DNA of 64,000 nt from Nocardioides seonyuensis (GCF_004683965.1 NZ_CP038436.1:2170001-2234000), one strand, 5' to 3'; shown: positions 26,372 through 35,411, counted from the stretch's first letter. Translations and numbers: made by a program. The notes: a model not told the origin generated them from the letters alone.

Positions 26372-27285
26372 CAGAAGTAGCCCTCCTTCTTGCGGTCTTC
26401 CATGGCGGCCTCGGAGAAACGGTCGTCTCCACGGGTGGCGCCGCGCTCGGTGACGCGGGCGATGGCGATCTCGTCGATGATGGAGGCTGTGTCAGTGGCC
26501 TCGGACTCGACGCAGCCGGTCTGGGTGCGGTCACCCACGGTGCGGAAGCGGACCATCTTGGTCACCGCCTGCTCGTTGCCCTGGGGCTTGATCTCGTTGC
26601 CGACCGAGAGCAGCATGCCGTCGCGCTCGACGACCTCGCGCTCATGGGCGAAGTAGATCGAGGGGATCTCGATCTGCTCGCGGTGGATGTAGTGCCAGAT
26701 GTCGAGCTCGGTCCAGTTGGAGAGCGGGAAGATGCGCATGTGCTCGCCAGGGTGGATGCGCCCGTTGTAGAGGCTCCACAGCTCGGGCCGCTGCATCTTG
26801 GGGTCCCACTGGCCGAACTCGTCGCGGTGGGAGTAGACGCGCTCCTTGGCGCGGGCTTTCTCCTCGTCGCGGCGGCCGCCGCCGAAGGCAGCGGTGAAGC
26901 CGTTCTCCTCGATCGCGTTGAGGAGTGCGCCGATCTGCTGGCGGTTGCGGCTGGTCTTGCCGTCGTCAACCACGTGACCGGCCTTGATGGCGTCCTCGAC
27001 GCTCGCCACGACGATGCGGACGCCCAGGCGGTCGACCCACGAGTCGCGCGTCTCGAGCACCTCGGGGAAGTCGAGGCCGGTGTCGACCTGCAGCAGCGGG
27101 AAGGGCACCTTCGCGGGGAAGAAGGCCTTCTCCGCGAGCCGGAGCATGACGATGGAGTCCTTGCCGCCGGAGAACATCAGAACCGGCTTCTCGAACTCGG
27201 AGGCGACCTCACGGAAGATGTGGATCGACTCTGCCTCGAGCTGGTCGAGCTGACTCAGCTGGTAGTCGGAGTGCGTTTGGGTCAT
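26371..27285 (-). CDS. cysD: Sulfate adenylyltransferase subunit 2
   Basis: 304 residues from the ATG at 27285; a TTG at 27318 would add 11. Begins YQLSQLDQLEAESIHIFREVASEFEKP and carries the PP-loop VLMFSGGKDSIVMLRLAEKAF (about 40), FGGGRRDEEKARAKER (about 136) and the C-terminal RKKEGYF, all hallmarks of CysD. It forms APS from ATP and sulfate together with CysN, encoded downstream with a 1-nt overlap. Confidence 0.96.
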   Translation of the reverse strand: MTQTHSDYQLSQLDQLEAESIHIFREVASEFEKPVLMFSGGKDSIVMLRLAEKAFFPAKVPFPLLQVDTGLDFPEVLETRDSWVDRLGVRIVVASVEDAIKAGHVVDDGKTSRNRQQIGALLNAIEENGFTAAFGGGRRDEEKARAKERVYSHRDEFGQWDPKMQRPELWSLYNGRIHPGEHMRIFPLSNWTELDIWHYIHREQIEIPSIYFAHEREVVERDGMLLSVGNEIKPQGNEQAVTKMVRFRTVGDRTQTGCVESEATDTASIIDEIAIARVTERGATRGDDRFSEAAMEDRKKEGYF

Positions 27286-27400
27286 GGCGTTTGGAGGTGC
27301 CTCTCGTCGGGACAGCAACCCTCATCGTAGCCACGCGGCACCGCGCGTCGAATTCGGGATGGATTCGCCGGGACTCGCGTCATCAGCCAGACTTCTGCGA

Positions 27401-28546
27401 ATGCGCCCACGTCACAAGTCGAGCCCACTTCTGGTCGCCGCCCTGCTCGGAGCACTCACGCTCGCAGGCTGCTCGGGCGCCGAGCCCGACAGCGAGCCGG
27501 CGAGCGCGCCGTCGTACGACTCCGAGGGTGTCACCGCGCGGGTGCTTCCGCAGCTGGCCGCGGAGCCCAGCGACGAGACCCTCGCCGCTGACGAGGCTGC
27601 CTGGGTGGTCGAGGCGAAGGTCAAGGACGCCGAGGCAGGGGCCGCGGTGCGGCTGCTGGCGCTCCAGGACGACGAGTGGGAGACCGTCGACGAGGCCGAG
27701 CTCGACAAGCGGGGCCGCGCCACCCTGACCACGACCGCCGACGGCGAGCTGCACGTCGTCACCGAGGGCGAGGACGGCGACATCGGCGACGCCGTCACGA
27801 CCCAGGACGCCCCCGCGGAGTCGTTCGTCGACGACTTCGACGAGGACAGCCTCTCCGGGGAGAAGCCGACGTGGGGGACCCGCGACCAGGGCTACATCGG
27901 CGTCCGCCAGTGCTCCAAGGCTGACCCCGCGGCGGCCGAGGTGAGCGACGGCGTGCTGAAGCTCAGCGTGCTCGACGACCCCGACAAGGAGCAGTGCACC
28001 GTCAAGGGCGAGCAGTACGACTACCGCCTCAACGGCCACGTGGGCACCGAGCACTCCTACTCCTTCACCTACGGCTACGCCGCGGCGCGTGTGAAGTTCC
28101 ACGAGGACCGCGGGCAGCACGGCTCCTTCTGGATCCAGAGCCCCGGCGGCGGGGTAGGCCCGACCCAACCCGAGGCCGGCGCCGAGATCGACGTCATCGA
28201 GTACTTCGGCGACGACCACCCCCAAGGTGGTCTCACCAGCTTCACCTACTGGTCCGACCCATCGGGCAAGAAGAACACCCAGGGCGGCTGGATCGAGGAC
28301 GCCGAGGACTACGGCGACGACTGGTCCGAGCAGTTCCACGTGTTCTCCGTCGAGTGGACGCCCAAGGAGTACGTCTTCCGCATCGACGGGCAGGTCACCC
28401 ACCGGCTCAAGGGCAAGACCTCTGCGCAGCCGGAGTTCCTGATCCTGTCGCTGCTCTCCTCCGACTACGAGCTCGAGCACTCCGAGGAGCTGCCCCAGAC
28501 CATGGAGGTCGACTGGGCGCGCGTGTGGGAGACCCCGGCAGGGTAA
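27401..28546 (+). CDS. Glycoside hydrolase family 16 lipoprotein
   Basis: 381 residues from the ATG at 27401. A lipoprotein signal ends in the lipobox LTLAGC (Cys about 25), followed by an acidic low-complexity segment and a small beta domain (about 40-140). The GH16 domain spans about 150-380: the catalytic motif E-I-D-V-I-E is in GAEIDVIEYFGDD, with HVFSVEWTPKEYVFRIDG downstream. GH16 enzymes cleave beta-1,3- or beta-1,4-glucans and galactans. Divergent from cysD. It may trim the cell's own polymer or degrade external glucans; the substrate is not readable. Confidence 0.88.
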   Translation: MRPRHKSSPLLVAALLGALTLAGCSGAEPDSEPASAPSYDSEGVTARVLPQLAAEPSDETLAADEAAWVVEAKVKDAEAGAAVRLLALQDDEWETVDEAELDKRGRATLTTTADGELHVVTEGEDGDIGDAVTTQDAPAESFVDDFDEDSLSGEKPTWGTRDQGYIGVRQCSKADPAAAEVSDGVLKLSVLDDPDKEQCTVKGEQYDYRLNGHVGTEHSYSFTYGYAAARVKFHEDRGQHGSFWIQSPGGGVGPTQPEAGAEIDVIEYFGDDHPQGGLTSFTYWSDPSGKKNTQGGWIEDAEDYGDDWSEQFHVFSVEWTPKEYVFRIDGQVTHRLKGKTSAQPEFLILSLLSSDYELEHSEELPQTMEVDWARVWETPAG

Positions 28547-28577
28547 GTTCGTCCGAGATTCCGACGGTAGGAGAAGA

Positions 28578-28931
28578 ATGATCGAGAAGTCCGAGGAGCG
28601 CCCCTGGGGCTCCTGGCACATCATCGACGAAGGCGCCGGCTACAAGGTCAAGCGCATCCACGTGAAGCCCGGCCAGCGGTTGTCGTACCAGACCCACGAG
28701 CACCGCTCCGAGCACTGGGTCGTCATCTTCGGCATCGCCACCTGCACCATCGACGGTGAGACCGTCGTGTGCGGTCCCGGCCACTCCGTCGACGTCGACC
28801 TGGGCCAGCCTCACCGCATCAGCAACGAGCACTCCCAGGAGCTCGTCATCGTCGAGGTGCAGCACGGTGCCTACACCGGCGAGGACGACATCACCCGGCT
28901 CGAGGACGACTACGGCCGTCAGGAGGCCTGA
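28578..28931 (+). CDS. Cupin protein, mannose-6-phosphate isomerase type II C-terminal domain family
   Basis: 117 residues, ATG at 28578 after GGAGAAGA. The short form contains RPWGSWHIIDEGAGYKVKRIHVKPGQRLSYQTHEHRSEHW, which matches the isomerase domain of bifunctional GDP-mannose pyrophosphorylase/phosphomannose isomerase proteins, with metal ligands in the H-E-H and later H of QPHRISN. It may interconvert fructose- and mannose-6-phosphate to feed GDP-mannose. Its end overlaps by 13 nt the convergent GDP-sugar reductase gene, fitting a GDP-mannose role. Confidence 0.82.
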   Translation: MIEKSEERPWGSWHIIDEGAGYKVKRIHVKPGQRLSYQTHEHRSEHWVVIFGIATCTIDGETVVCGPGHSVDVDLGQPHRISNEHSQELVIVEVQHGAYTGEDDITRLEDDYGRQEA

Positions 28932-29860
28932 AGGTCCGCACGGACCATCCGGGCGACGACCTCGCTGAAGTCGACCGTCGGGGTCCAGCCGAGAACCCCG
29001 CGGGCTCGCGAGGAGTCGCCGACCAGCTCGGTCGGGTCGGCCGGCCGCACGAATCGCTCGTCCACCCGCACCAGCGGCTCCCAGTCGGTGATCCCGGCCG
29101 CGGAGAACGCCGCCGCCACGAAGTCGCGCACCGAGTGAGCCTGGCCCGTGGCGACCACGAAGTCGCCGGGCTCGTCCGAGCGGGCGGCGCGCATCAGCGC
29201 GTCGACGTAGTCGGGCGCCCAGCCCCAGTCACGGCGCGCGTCGAGGTTGCCCAGCGCCAGGTGATCGGCCTGGCCACGCGCGATCGCTGCCACCGTCGAG
29301 GTGATCTTGCGGGTCACGAACCGTTCCGGGCGACGCGGCGACTCGTGGTTGTAGAGCACCATGCTGGAGACGCGCTGTCCACGCGCTCGCGCGACGCCTG
29401 CGGCCAGGTGGGCGTAGGCCTTCGCGGCGCCGTAGGGGTTGACCGGCCGGACAGGGGTCTCCTCGGACTGGGGTGAGGACGCCACCTCGCCGAAGATCTC
29501 CGCGCTCGAGGCCTGCACGAACCGCACCCGGTCGCCTGCCTGGCGCGCCGACTCCATCAGCGCGACCGCGGCGAGGCCGTTGACCCGTGCGGTCAGGTCG
29601 GGCTCGTCCCACGACTGGGCGACCGAGCTGATCGCGGCCAGGTTGTAGACCTCGTCGGGGGAGAGGTCGAGCAGCAGGCGACGCGTCGCCTCGACGTCCG
29701 CGACGTCACCGACGTGCAGCGTGACCTCCGACGGGCAGAAGGCCGGCTGGCCGTCCGCGTGGAGCACCAGGGCGTGCACCTCGACACCCTCGGCCACCAG
29801 CCGCTCGGCCAGGTAGCTCCCGTCCTGGCCGCCGATCCCGGTGATGAAGGCGCGAGTCAC
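28919..29860 (-). CDS. NAD-dependent GDP-sugar epimerase/reductase (probable GDP-4-keto-6-deoxymannose reductase)
   Basis: 313 residues from a GTG at 29860 overlapping the gmd stop by 4 nt. Extended [18 protein letters not shown] (N-terminal nucleotide site), [11 protein letters not shown] (Tyr-x3-Lys), and a body strongly similar to the neighbouring Gmd ([33 protein letters not shown]). The second enzyme of a gmd pair usually reduces the 4-keto intermediate to GDP-rhamnose or a related 6-deoxyhexose; that assignment is inference, since the protein is itself dehydratase-like. Confidence 0.78.
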   Translation of the reverse strand: MTRAFITGIGGQDGSYLAERLVAEGVEVHALVLHADGQPAFCPSEVTLHVGDVADVEATRRLLLDLSPDEVYNLAAISSVAQSWDEPDLTARVNGLAAVALMESARQAGDRVRFVQASSAEIFGEVASSPQSEETPVRPVNPYGAAKAYAHLAAGVARARGQRVSSMVLYNHESPRRPERFVTRKITSTVAAIARGQADHLALGNLDARRDWGWAPDYVDALMRAARSDEPGDFVVATGQAHSVRDFVAAAFSAAGITDWEPLVRVDERFVRPADPTELVGDSSRARGVLGWTPTVDFSEVVARMVRADLQAS

Positions 29861-30837
29861 CAGCCGGCCTTGGCAGCGGCGATGTCGGCGTCGACCATCA
29901 TCGCGACGAGCTCGGGGAAGGAGACCTTTGGCTCCCAGCCGAGCTTCTCCCTCGCCTTCGAGGCGTCGCCGATGAGCAGGTCGACCTCGGCCGGCCGCAT
30001 GAAGCGCGGGTCCTGCGTCACGTGCTTGGCCCAGTCGTCGATGCCCACGTGGCCGAAGGCAGCGTCGAGGAAGTCGCGGATCGAGTGGGTCTCGCCCGTG
30101 GCGATCACGAAGTCGTCGGCCTCGTCCTGCTGCAGCATCCGCCACATCGCCTCGACGTAGTCGCCGGCGTAGCCCCAGTCGCGGCGCGCGTCGAGGTTGC
30201 CCAGCGCCATGCTGTCCTGCTGGCCCAGGTGGATGCGCGCGACCGCCTGGCTGATCTTGCGCGTGACGAACTCCGGGCCGCGGCGCGGCGACTCGTGGTT
30301 GAAGAGGATCCCCGACGAGGCGTGCATGCCGTAGGACTCGCGGTAGTTGATCGTCATGTAGTGGCCGTAGACCTTGCTCACGCCGTAGGGCGAGCGCGGC
30401 CACAGCAGCGTCTCCTCGGACTGCGGCACCTGCTGCACCTTGCCGAACATCTCCGAGCTCGACGCCTGGTAGAAGCGGATGCGCGACGGGTCGTCGCCGG
30501 CATGGAGGCGCACGGCCTCGAGGATGTTGAGCACGCCCATGCCGGTCACGTCGCTCGTGACGAAGGCGTTCTCCCACGAGTAGGCGACGAAGCTGATCGC
30601 GCCGAGGTTGTAGACCTCGTCGGGGTCGGAGTCGCGCAGCGCCCGCATCAGGCTCGAGAGGTCCGTCAGGTCGCCGTTGTGGAGCACCACGTCCGGGACG
30701 AGGTCCTCGACCAGCGCGCGGCGGGGGTTGTTCTGGCCGCGGATCAGGCCGTGGACCTCGTAGCCCTTCTCGAGCAGCAGCTCGGCGAGGTAGAGGCCGT
30801 CCTGGCCGGTGATCCCGGTGATGAGCGCGGTAGGCAT
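29857..30837 (-). CDS. gmd: GDP-mannose 4,6-dehydratase
   Basis: 326 residues, ATG at 30837. [50 protein letters not shown] and [25 protein letters not shown] are diagnostic, with Tyr-x3-Lys in YGVSK. It converts GDP-mannose to GDP-4-keto-6-deoxymannose, the precursor of GDP-fucose or GDP-D-rhamnose. It is co-transcribed with the reductase-like gene. A TAGGGT hexamer ends 7 nt before the ATG and no Shine-Dalgarno is seen, so the mRNA may be leaderless. Confidence 0.95.
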   Translation of the reverse strand: MPTALITGITGQDGLYLAELLLEKGYEVHGLIRGQNNPRRALVEDLVPDVVLHNGDLTDLSSLMRALRDSDPDEVYNLGAISFVAYSWENAFVTSDVTGMGVLNILEAVRLHAGDDPSRIRFYQASSSEMFGKVQQVPQSEETLLWPRSPYGVSKVYGHYMTINYRESYGMHASSGILFNHESPRRGPEFVTRKISQAVARIHLGQQDSMALGNLDARRDWGYAGDYVEAMWRMLQQDEADDFVIATGETHSIRDFLDAAFGHVGIDDWAKHVTQDPRFMRPAEVDLLIGDASKAREKLGWEPKVSFPELVAMMVDADIAAAKAGW

Positions 30838-30844
30838 GTGCCGA

Positions 30845-30850
30845 ACCCTA
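30845..30850 (-). promoter_or_regulatory. Putative -10 element of gmd (leaderless promoter)
   Basis: TAGGGT on the gene strand ends 7 nt before the ATG. It lies just beyond the dtd stop, so gmd probably has its own promoter rather than depending on dtd. Confidence 0.45.
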
Positions 30851-31276
30851 CGGGGTGTCGAGGGCCAGGGTGATCGGTCCGTCGTTGACGCTCGTCACCC
30901 GCATGTCGGCGCCGAACACCCCTCGCTCCACCCGGGCGCCCAGCCGCTGGAGCTCCTCGCAGACGGCGTCGTAGAGCGGCTCGCTCACCGGCCCCGGGGC
31001 GGCGGCCTGCCACGTCGGGCGGCGGCCCTTGCGCGCGTCGCCGTACAACGTGAACTGCGAGACGACCAGCACGGGCGCGCCGACGTCGCTGGCGCTGCGC
31101 TCGTCGCGCAGCAGCCGCAGCTCCCAGACCTTGCGGGCCAGCCAGGCCACCTCGTCGGGGCCGTCGTCGTGGGTCACGCCCAGGTAGACCAGCAGGCCCG
31201 GCTCGTCGAAGCCGCCCACCTGCTCGTCGTCGACCGTGACGTGGGCGGAGAGGACCCGCTGGATGACTGCGCGCAT
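30848..31276 (-). CDS. dtd: D-aminoacyl-tRNA deacylase
   Basis: 142 residues, ATG at 31276. [17 protein letters not shown], the [15 protein letters not shown] motif (about 78-92) and the C-terminal [10 protein letters not shown] with the NDGP motif are characteristic. It hydrolyses D-aminoacyl-tRNA and is usual size for the family. A housekeeping gene next to the polysaccharide genes with no obvious functional link. Confidence 0.95.
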   Translation of the reverse strand: MRAVIQRVLSAHVTVDDEQVGGFDEPGLLVYLGVTHDDGPDEVAWLARKVWELRLLRDERSASDVGAPVLVVSQFTLYGDARKGRRPTWQAAAPGPVSEPLYDAVCEELQRLGARVERGVFGADMRVTSVNDGPITLALDTP

Positions 31277-31286
31277 GGGAGAACCT

Positions 31287-31326
31287 TGGTTTCGTGACGG
31301 TTGGTGCGCAACCTCCTCAACCAGCG
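31287..31326. repeat. Hairpin repeat copy R2a (variant stem)
   Basis: Flanks GGTTTCGTGAC and TCCTCAACCAGCGG match the other family members, but the central hairpin is GGTTG-GTGCG-CAACC instead of the usual GGGAC-TTC-GTCCC. Located between dtd and the BKACE-type gene. Confidence 0.7.
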
Positions 31327-31330
31327 GCTG

Positions 31331-31360
31331 GGTTGGTCTGCCAACCTCCTCAACCAGCGG
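31331..31360. repeat. Hairpin repeat copy R2b (variant stem)
   Basis: Half-element directly after R2a: hairpin GGTTGG-TCTG-CCAACC followed by the family flank TCCTCAACCAGCGG. The stem is different from R2a yet pairs perfectly, suggesting that pairing rather than sequence is kept. Confidence 0.65.
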
Positions 31361-31385
31361 GAGCGGCGGCTGGCACGATGGCGCC

Positions 31386-32210
31386 ATGTCCGCACCACTG
31401 TTGATCACGGTCGCGCCCACCGGCGCCGAGACCGCCAAGGCCGACTGCCCGCAGCTTCCCACCACCCCGGAGGAGATCGCGCGCACGGCCGCCGACTGCG
31501 AGGCCGCCGGCGCCGCGATGATCCACCTGCACGTCCGCGACTCCGAGCACGCCCCGACGCTGGACCAGGCGCTGCTGCGCGAGTGGGTGGCCGCGGTGCG
31601 CGAGTCGTCCTCGCTCGTCGTCCAGCTCTCCACCGGCGGCTCCGTGCACGACCCCCTCGACGAGCGCCTCAAGGTGCTCGACGCCGAGCCCGACTCGTGC
31701 AGCCTGACGATGGGCACCACCAACTTCGGCGACGACGTGTTCCTCAACCCGTGGCCGTTCGTGAAGGACCTCTACCAGCTCGCCCTCGAGCGGGGTGTCG
31801 CCCCCGAGTTCGAGCTGTTCGACCTCGGGCAGGTGCACGCGCTCGGCCGCCTCTTCCGCGAGTACGGCACCCCGCGCGGCGGCCGCGCCCACGTGGACTT
31901 CGTGATGGGGGTGCCCGGCGGGATGCCCGGCACCGCCCCCGCGCTCGTCGCCGGGGTCAACGCCCTCCCGCCCGAGGTGACCTCGTGGTCGGCCACCGGC
32001 ATCGGGCGCTCCACGCTCTCCGTCGCGCTGGCGTCGCTCTCGATGGGCGGCCACCTGCGCGTCGGCATGGAGGACGTCCTCACCATCAGCCGCGGCGTGC
32101 CCGTCGAGTCCAACGCCCAGCTGGTGACGCGCGCCGTCGAGCTCGGGCAGCTCGCGCAGCGCGAACCCATGTCGCCCGCTGACTGCCGGGAGCTGCTCGG
32201 CCTGGCCTGA
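31386..32210 (+). CDS. Beta-keto acid cleavage enzyme (BKACE / DUF849)
   Basis: 274 residues, ATG at 31386. [39 protein letters not shown] (zinc ligands His-x-His, about 47-49), [10 protein letters not shown] and a C-terminal [10 protein letters not shown] fit the BKACE/3-keto-5-aminohexanoate cleavage family, TIM barrels that condense a beta-keto acid with acetyl-CoA. The substrate varies widely across the family and cannot be read. No partner genes of lysine fermentation are present, so another beta-keto acid is likely. Confidence 0.88.
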   Translation: MSAPLLITVAPTGAETAKADCPQLPTTPEEIARTAADCEAAGAAMIHLHVRDSEHAPTLDQALLREWVAAVRESSSLVVQLSTGGSVHDPLDERLKVLDAEPDSCSLTMGTTNFGDDVFLNPWPFVKDLYQLALERGVAPEFELFDLGQVHALGRLFREYGTPRGGRAHVDFVMGVPGGMPGTAPALVAGVNALPPEVTSWSATGIGRSTLSVALASLSMGGHLRVGMEDVLTISRGVPVESNAQLVTRAVELGQLAQREPMSPADCRELLGLA

Positions 32211-32220
32211 GTATGGCGGG

Positions 32221-32249
32221 GGCGTATACTTTGGGGCGTATACTTTGGG
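32221..32249 (+). promoter_or_regulatory. Tandem direct repeat with perfect -10, promoter/operator of the TA pair
   Basis: The unit GGCGTATACTTTGG occurs twice, offset by 14 bp. Each holds TATACT; the second (32239-32244) ends 6 nt before the antitoxin ATG, so transcription may start at the A of the ATG. Tandem sites over the -10 fit self-repression by the ribbon-helix-helix antitoxin. Confidence 0.65.
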
Positions 32250-32250
32250 T

Positions 32251-32490
32251 ATGACTTCCATGACTACCATCAAGGTGCCGAAGGACCTCCGTGACGCCGT
32301 CATGCAGTCTGCGCGGGCCGAAGGGTTGACTGCTGCTGAGTTCCTCGCCCGCCTCACGCGCGAGCATGCCCGGCAACAACGGCTCGAGGCTGTGCGCCGA
32401 GCGTATGACTCTGCCGACGCGGATCGTGACTACTCGGAGATCACCGCAGACTGGGACACCACCGGCACCGATGGGTTGGCGGATGCGTGA
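32251..32490 (+). CDS. Ribbon-helix-helix antitoxin
   Basis: 79 residues, ATG at 32251 directly downstream of the tandem TATACT promoter with no ribosome site. MTTIKVPKDLRDAVMQSARAEGLTAAEFLARLTREHARQQ is a ribbon-helix-helix fold (beta strand then two helices), and the acidic C-terminus (DADRDYSEITADWDTTGTD) fits the toxin-binding tail of MazE/PemI-like antitoxins. It overlaps the toxin gene by 8 nt. Confidence 0.85.
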   Translation: MTSMTTIKVPKDLRDAVMQSARAEGLTAAEFLARLTREHARQQRLEAVRRAYDSADADRDYSEITADWDTTGTDGLADA

Positions 32491-32827
32491 GGTTCGTCGA
32501 GGGGATGTCGTCTGGGCGGACTTCGATCCCACCCGTGGCCGAGAGCGAGCGGGCGAGCGACCTGCCGTCGTCGTGGCGTCGGACGGCTATCTCGATGCCG
32601 TGCCCGATCTGGTCATCGTCCTGCCGGTCACCACCGTCGACCGGGACTGGCCACACCACGTGCAGCTGCGCGGCAGCCGGCTCGACCTCCGCAAGCCGAG
32701 CTGGGCGCTCACCGAGCAGCCACGCACCATCAGTCGCAGCAGGTTGAGCAGAGCCTCGGGTCGTGTCGACGTCGACTGTCTCGCTGAGATCGATCAGTGG
32801 CTGCGTGACTTCCTCGATCTGCCATGA
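32483..32827 (+). CDS. MazF/PemK-family mRNA interferase toxin
   Basis: 114 residues from the ATG at 32483, inside the antitoxin's 3' end. MREVRRGDVVWADFDPTRGRERAGERPAVVVASD is the canonical MazF start, with VLPVTTVDR, SWALTEQPRTISRSRL and the C-terminal helix DQWLRDFLDL. MazF-type toxins cleave RNA at short single-stranded sites. The 8-nt overlap gives translational coupling, as expected for a type II toxin-antitoxin system. Confidence 0.92.
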   Translation: MREVRRGDVVWADFDPTRGRERAGERPAVVVASDGYLDAVPDLVIVLPVTTVDRDWPHHVQLRGSRLDLRKPSWALTEQPRTISRSRLSRASGRVDVDCLAEIDQWLRDFLDLP

Positions 32828-32851
32828 GAGGGCCGCAAGCCGGGCGCTGCG

Positions 32852-32924
32852 GCGACGACACGCCGTACGACGATCGCGACACGCCGGCGGTGTGACTGAG
32901 GTGGCGCCTGAGTGGCCCCTCACA
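32852..32924. repeat. Intergenic repeat A, downstream flank of the frameshifted AbiEi/DUF559 gene
   Basis: About 75 bp beginning GCGACGACACGCCGTACG. It is about 80 per cent identical by eye to repeat B (33810-33882), 958 bp away and in the same orientation. Both end at the stop codon of a minus-strand gene. It contains the internal direct repeat CGACACGCCG. Confidence 0.7.
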
Positions 32925-33737
32925 GGGCCAAGGCTGCCCGCACGGTGGCCACGACCTCACTCGGACTGAACATCACCTGCTCCCACGTGAACCGCAGCAC
33001 GGTCCAGCCCGCGACGACCAGCGCGTTGTAGCGAACGCAGTCCTCGTCGTGGTCCGCCTTGCTCGCGTGGTGGGCCCAAGAGTTGGCCTCGATCGCGAGG
33101 CCAGTGAACGGGTCGGCGAGGTCGGGGTGGAAGGTGACAGCGCCGAGGTGATGGCCCACTGCGGCACGACGTCGATGCCTGCCTCGATGAGGATGCCACG
33201 CAGCACCGACTCGAACGGGTTGGCGGCCAGCGGCGTCGCGTGCTCGAGGACGCGACGCACGAGCGGCGCGGTGTCAGCGCCGAGCGTCCCGTCGAGCTCC
33301 TCGCGCGTCACGTCGCCGCTGCGCAACGCAGAGTCGGCGACCGCCAGGGCTTCGTCGAAGGGGAGGTCGGCGGCGCAGTCGAGCACCGTCTGGAGCCGAG
33401 AGGTGGCCCAACCATCGCACTCCGCCGTGCCGTACGACAGCTCGGCCTCGACCGGGTCGCTCGGCTTCTCGGCCACCAGCAGTTGCGGCCAGCTCGCCGA
33501 CCACTTCACCTTCCATCCCCAGTGGGCTGCGGCTGACAGCAGCCTCAGGTGGCCGCCGACCTCGAGGGCGAGGGCTCGCGCGTGGTCAGCGGCTGGCAGG
33601 GCGTAGCGCGCCCGCGACACATGGAGGACCCGGCGACAGGCCACGGCCCTGCGTAGCCGTTTGCGCGTGGTCAGGGCGAGGAGCTCGCGGGTTGACGCGA
33701 TGCCACCCAAGTGGGTGAGCGCTTCGACGGAATCCAC
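32920..33737 (-). pseudogene. AbiEi-antitoxin-like N-domain plus DUF559 domain, frameshifted
   Basis: The first frame (start at 33737) encodes an AbiEi-like winged-helix N-terminus (LTHLGGIASTRELLALTTRKRLRRAVACRRV) and central domain through NPFESVLRGILIEAGIDVVPQWA. The C-terminal DUF559 (endonuclease-like) part, GAVTFHPDLADPFTGLAIEA ... VLRFTWEQVMF, continues only in another frame from about 33160 to the stop at 32920. A 1-nt shift near 33155-33175 separates them. The intact paralogue at 48.1-48.9 kb reads straight through this point. It could be a true inactivation or a sequencing error. Flanked by repeats A and B. Confidence 0.78.
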
Positions 33738-33809
33738 GCCAGGAGTGTGGCTGCGCCCGCCCGGGGACGCGATCGTCTCTCCACAGGGGCCGAAACCCTT
33801 GCCGCGACG

Positions 33810-33882
33810 GCGACGACACGCCGTACGTCGATCACGACACGCCGAGGCTGTGACTCCCGAGGCGTCGGAGCGGCCCTCAGTC
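33810..33882. repeat. Intergenic repeat B, upstream flank of the frameshifted AbiEi/DUF559 gene
   Basis: Second copy of repeat A (shared GCGACGACACGCCGTACG and CGACACGCCG segments). It runs into the stop codon of the tauE-like gene. Repeats A and B bracket the pseudogene exactly. Confidence 0.7.
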
Positions 33883-34884
33883 GTCGCGGCGCTTCATCCC
33901 GACCAGGCCCGGCCGGTAGTGGGGGTCCTCGAGCTGGGCGATGGTGGGGGAGCCGAACATCGGCAGCCCGGTCGACTTGCGGATGAAGCCCCACACCACG
34001 GGCAGGATCACCAGCACGAAGAAGCCGACCCCGGCGACCAGCATCGGGTGGGTCTCGTGCTCGCCCAGGGGGGCCCAGCCGGACTTGTCGAGCAGGGCGA
34101 CGCCGCTCATCGTGAGGACGACGACGATGCCGCGCCGGATCATCGACTGGGGGACCTTCGGGGCGATCTTGGCGCCCAGGATCGTGCCTGGCACCGAGCC
34201 GATGACCAGCGGGATCAGGACCATCCAGTCGATGCCGTGGAGGAAGATGTTGGAGATCGCGGCCGCCATCACCAGCGGCACCGCCTGGACCAGGTCGGTG
34301 CCGACGAGCCGGACGGCGGACAGGCCGGGGTAGAGCATGAGCAGCGCGATCATGATGACCGAGCCGGAGCCGACGCTGGTGATGCCGACGAGGAGGCCGC
34401 CCAGCATCCCGACGAGCAGGGTGGGGACGACCCGGATGTGGGGGTCGTCGTCCTCGCTGTGGGTGCCGGCGCGCACGCGCAGCAGGTTGACGTAGAGGCG
34501 CAGCGCATAGGTCGCCGCGGCCAGCAGCAGCGCGAAGCCGATGCAGAGCGTCAGGACGTAGTTGAGCTGGTCGGAGTCGTCGGTGAACCACGACACCAGG
34601 TGGGGGCCCAGCAGCGCCATCGGGATCGACCCGATCATCAGCCACTTGGCCAGCGCCATGTTGGGCGAGCCCTCGCGCTTGTGCACGATCGCGCCGCCGG
34701 TCTTGTAGACCGCGGCCGCCGTCAGGTCGGCGGTCACCACCGTGGCCGCCTCGCCCACGCCCAGGAAGAGCAGCGCAGGGGTCATCAGCGCGCCGCCGCC
34801 CATCCCGGTGAGACCGACGACGATCCCCACGAAGAAGCCGGCCGCCAGGATCGACAGCGCGGTCAGCGTGAGCAGGTCACCCAT
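33877..34884 (-). CDS. TauE/SafE-family membrane permease
   Basis: 335 residues, ATG at 34884 overlapping the phosphatase stop by 1 nt. About eight membrane helices; N-terminus LTALSILAAGFFVGIVVGLTGMGGGALMTPALLFLGVGEAATVVTADLTAAAVYKTGG is the typical TauE/SafE first half, with a second GVTSVGSGSV-like half (GITSVGSGSVIMIALLMLYPG). The family moves sulfite, sulfonates or other anions. Its place after the APS kinase gene suggests sulfite export or sulfate-related transport. Confidence 0.88.
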   Translation of the reverse strand: MGDLLTLTALSILAAGFFVGIVVGLTGMGGGALMTPALLFLGVGEAATVVTADLTAAAVYKTGGAIVHKREGSPNMALAKWLMIGSIPMALLGPHLVSWFTDDSDQLNYVLTLCIGFALLLAAATYALRLYVNLLRVRAGTHSEDDDPHIRVVPTLLVGMLGGLLVGITSVGSGSVIMIALLMLYPGLSAVRLVGTDLVQAVPLVMAAAISNIFLHGIDWMVLIPLVIGSVPGTILGAKIAPKVPQSMIRRGIVVVLTMSGVALLDKSGWAPLGEHETHPMLVAGVGFFVLVILPVVWGFIRKSTGLPMFGSPTIAQLEDPHYRPGLVGMKRRDD

Positions 34885-35411
34885 CAGTCGTCCACCAGGG
34901 CGGGCACAATGACACTCAACATGGTGGAGATTGTGCCTGCTGTGGCCTGAGCCGCCTCAGTGCCCCGCCGGTAGGGGTCGTCGACGTCGTGCTCCACCAG
35001 GGCGGGCGTGCGGCGCATGCCCATGGCCTGCACCAGCTCGCGGCCGCGCAGGCCCGGGTGGTTGGGGACCGCCGCGGCGAACTGGCCGAGGCTGAAGACC
35101 TTGCGCAGCAGGGCCGGGTGCTCCTCGAGGATCCGCGCCCGGTGGGAGGACTCCGCCGTGAGCACCAGGTCGACGCCGTCGAGGATCGCCTTGTCGAGCG
35201 GCCGGCTGCGGAACTCGCCGTGGGCGACCTCCGCCGGGAGCGTCCGGGCCATCTCCTCGTCCATCGGGTGCGCGCTGAACCCCTGGGTGCCGGCGCTGGA
35301 GAACGCGACGCTGCGCGAGTCGCCGGCGAGCGCCCGGGCGGTGAGCTCCATGTGGGGCGAGCGGCAGATGTTGGCGGTGCAGACGAACAGCACGCGCAGG
35401 GGCTCTGTCAT
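34884..35411 (-). CDS. Low-molecular-weight protein-tyrosine phosphatase
   Basis: 175 residues, ATG at 35411 overlapping the cysC stop by 4 nt. The active-site loop VCTANICRSP (Cys-x5-Arg-Ser) is at residues about 10-19 and the general-acid motif DDPYRRG near 150. Such phosphatases (Wzb/Ptp type) remove phosphate from tyrosine autokinases of polysaccharide export. Two such kinases are encoded in this window, so it is a plausible partner, though it is in an operon with sulfur genes rather than with them. Confidence 0.9.
   Translation of the reverse strand: MTEPLRVLFVCTANICRSPHMELTARALAGDSRSVAFSSAGTQGFSAHPMDEEMARTLPAEVAHGEFRSRPLDKAILDGVDLVLTAESSHRARILEEHPALLRKVFSLGQFAAAVPNHPGLRGRELVQAMGMRRTPALVEHDVDDPYRRGTEAAQATAGTISTMLSVIVPALVDD

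Noticed and set aside
25049..26380. Long plus-strand frame opposite cysN
   Set aside because: Antisense shadow of a well-identified CysN gene; no domain is recognisable.
33661..34950. Plus-strand frame of 429 codons across the tauE region
   Set aside because: Composition (Asp/Gln/His/Arg-rich) is typical of an antisense frame of a membrane protein; the minus-strand frame is a clear TauE/SafE protein.
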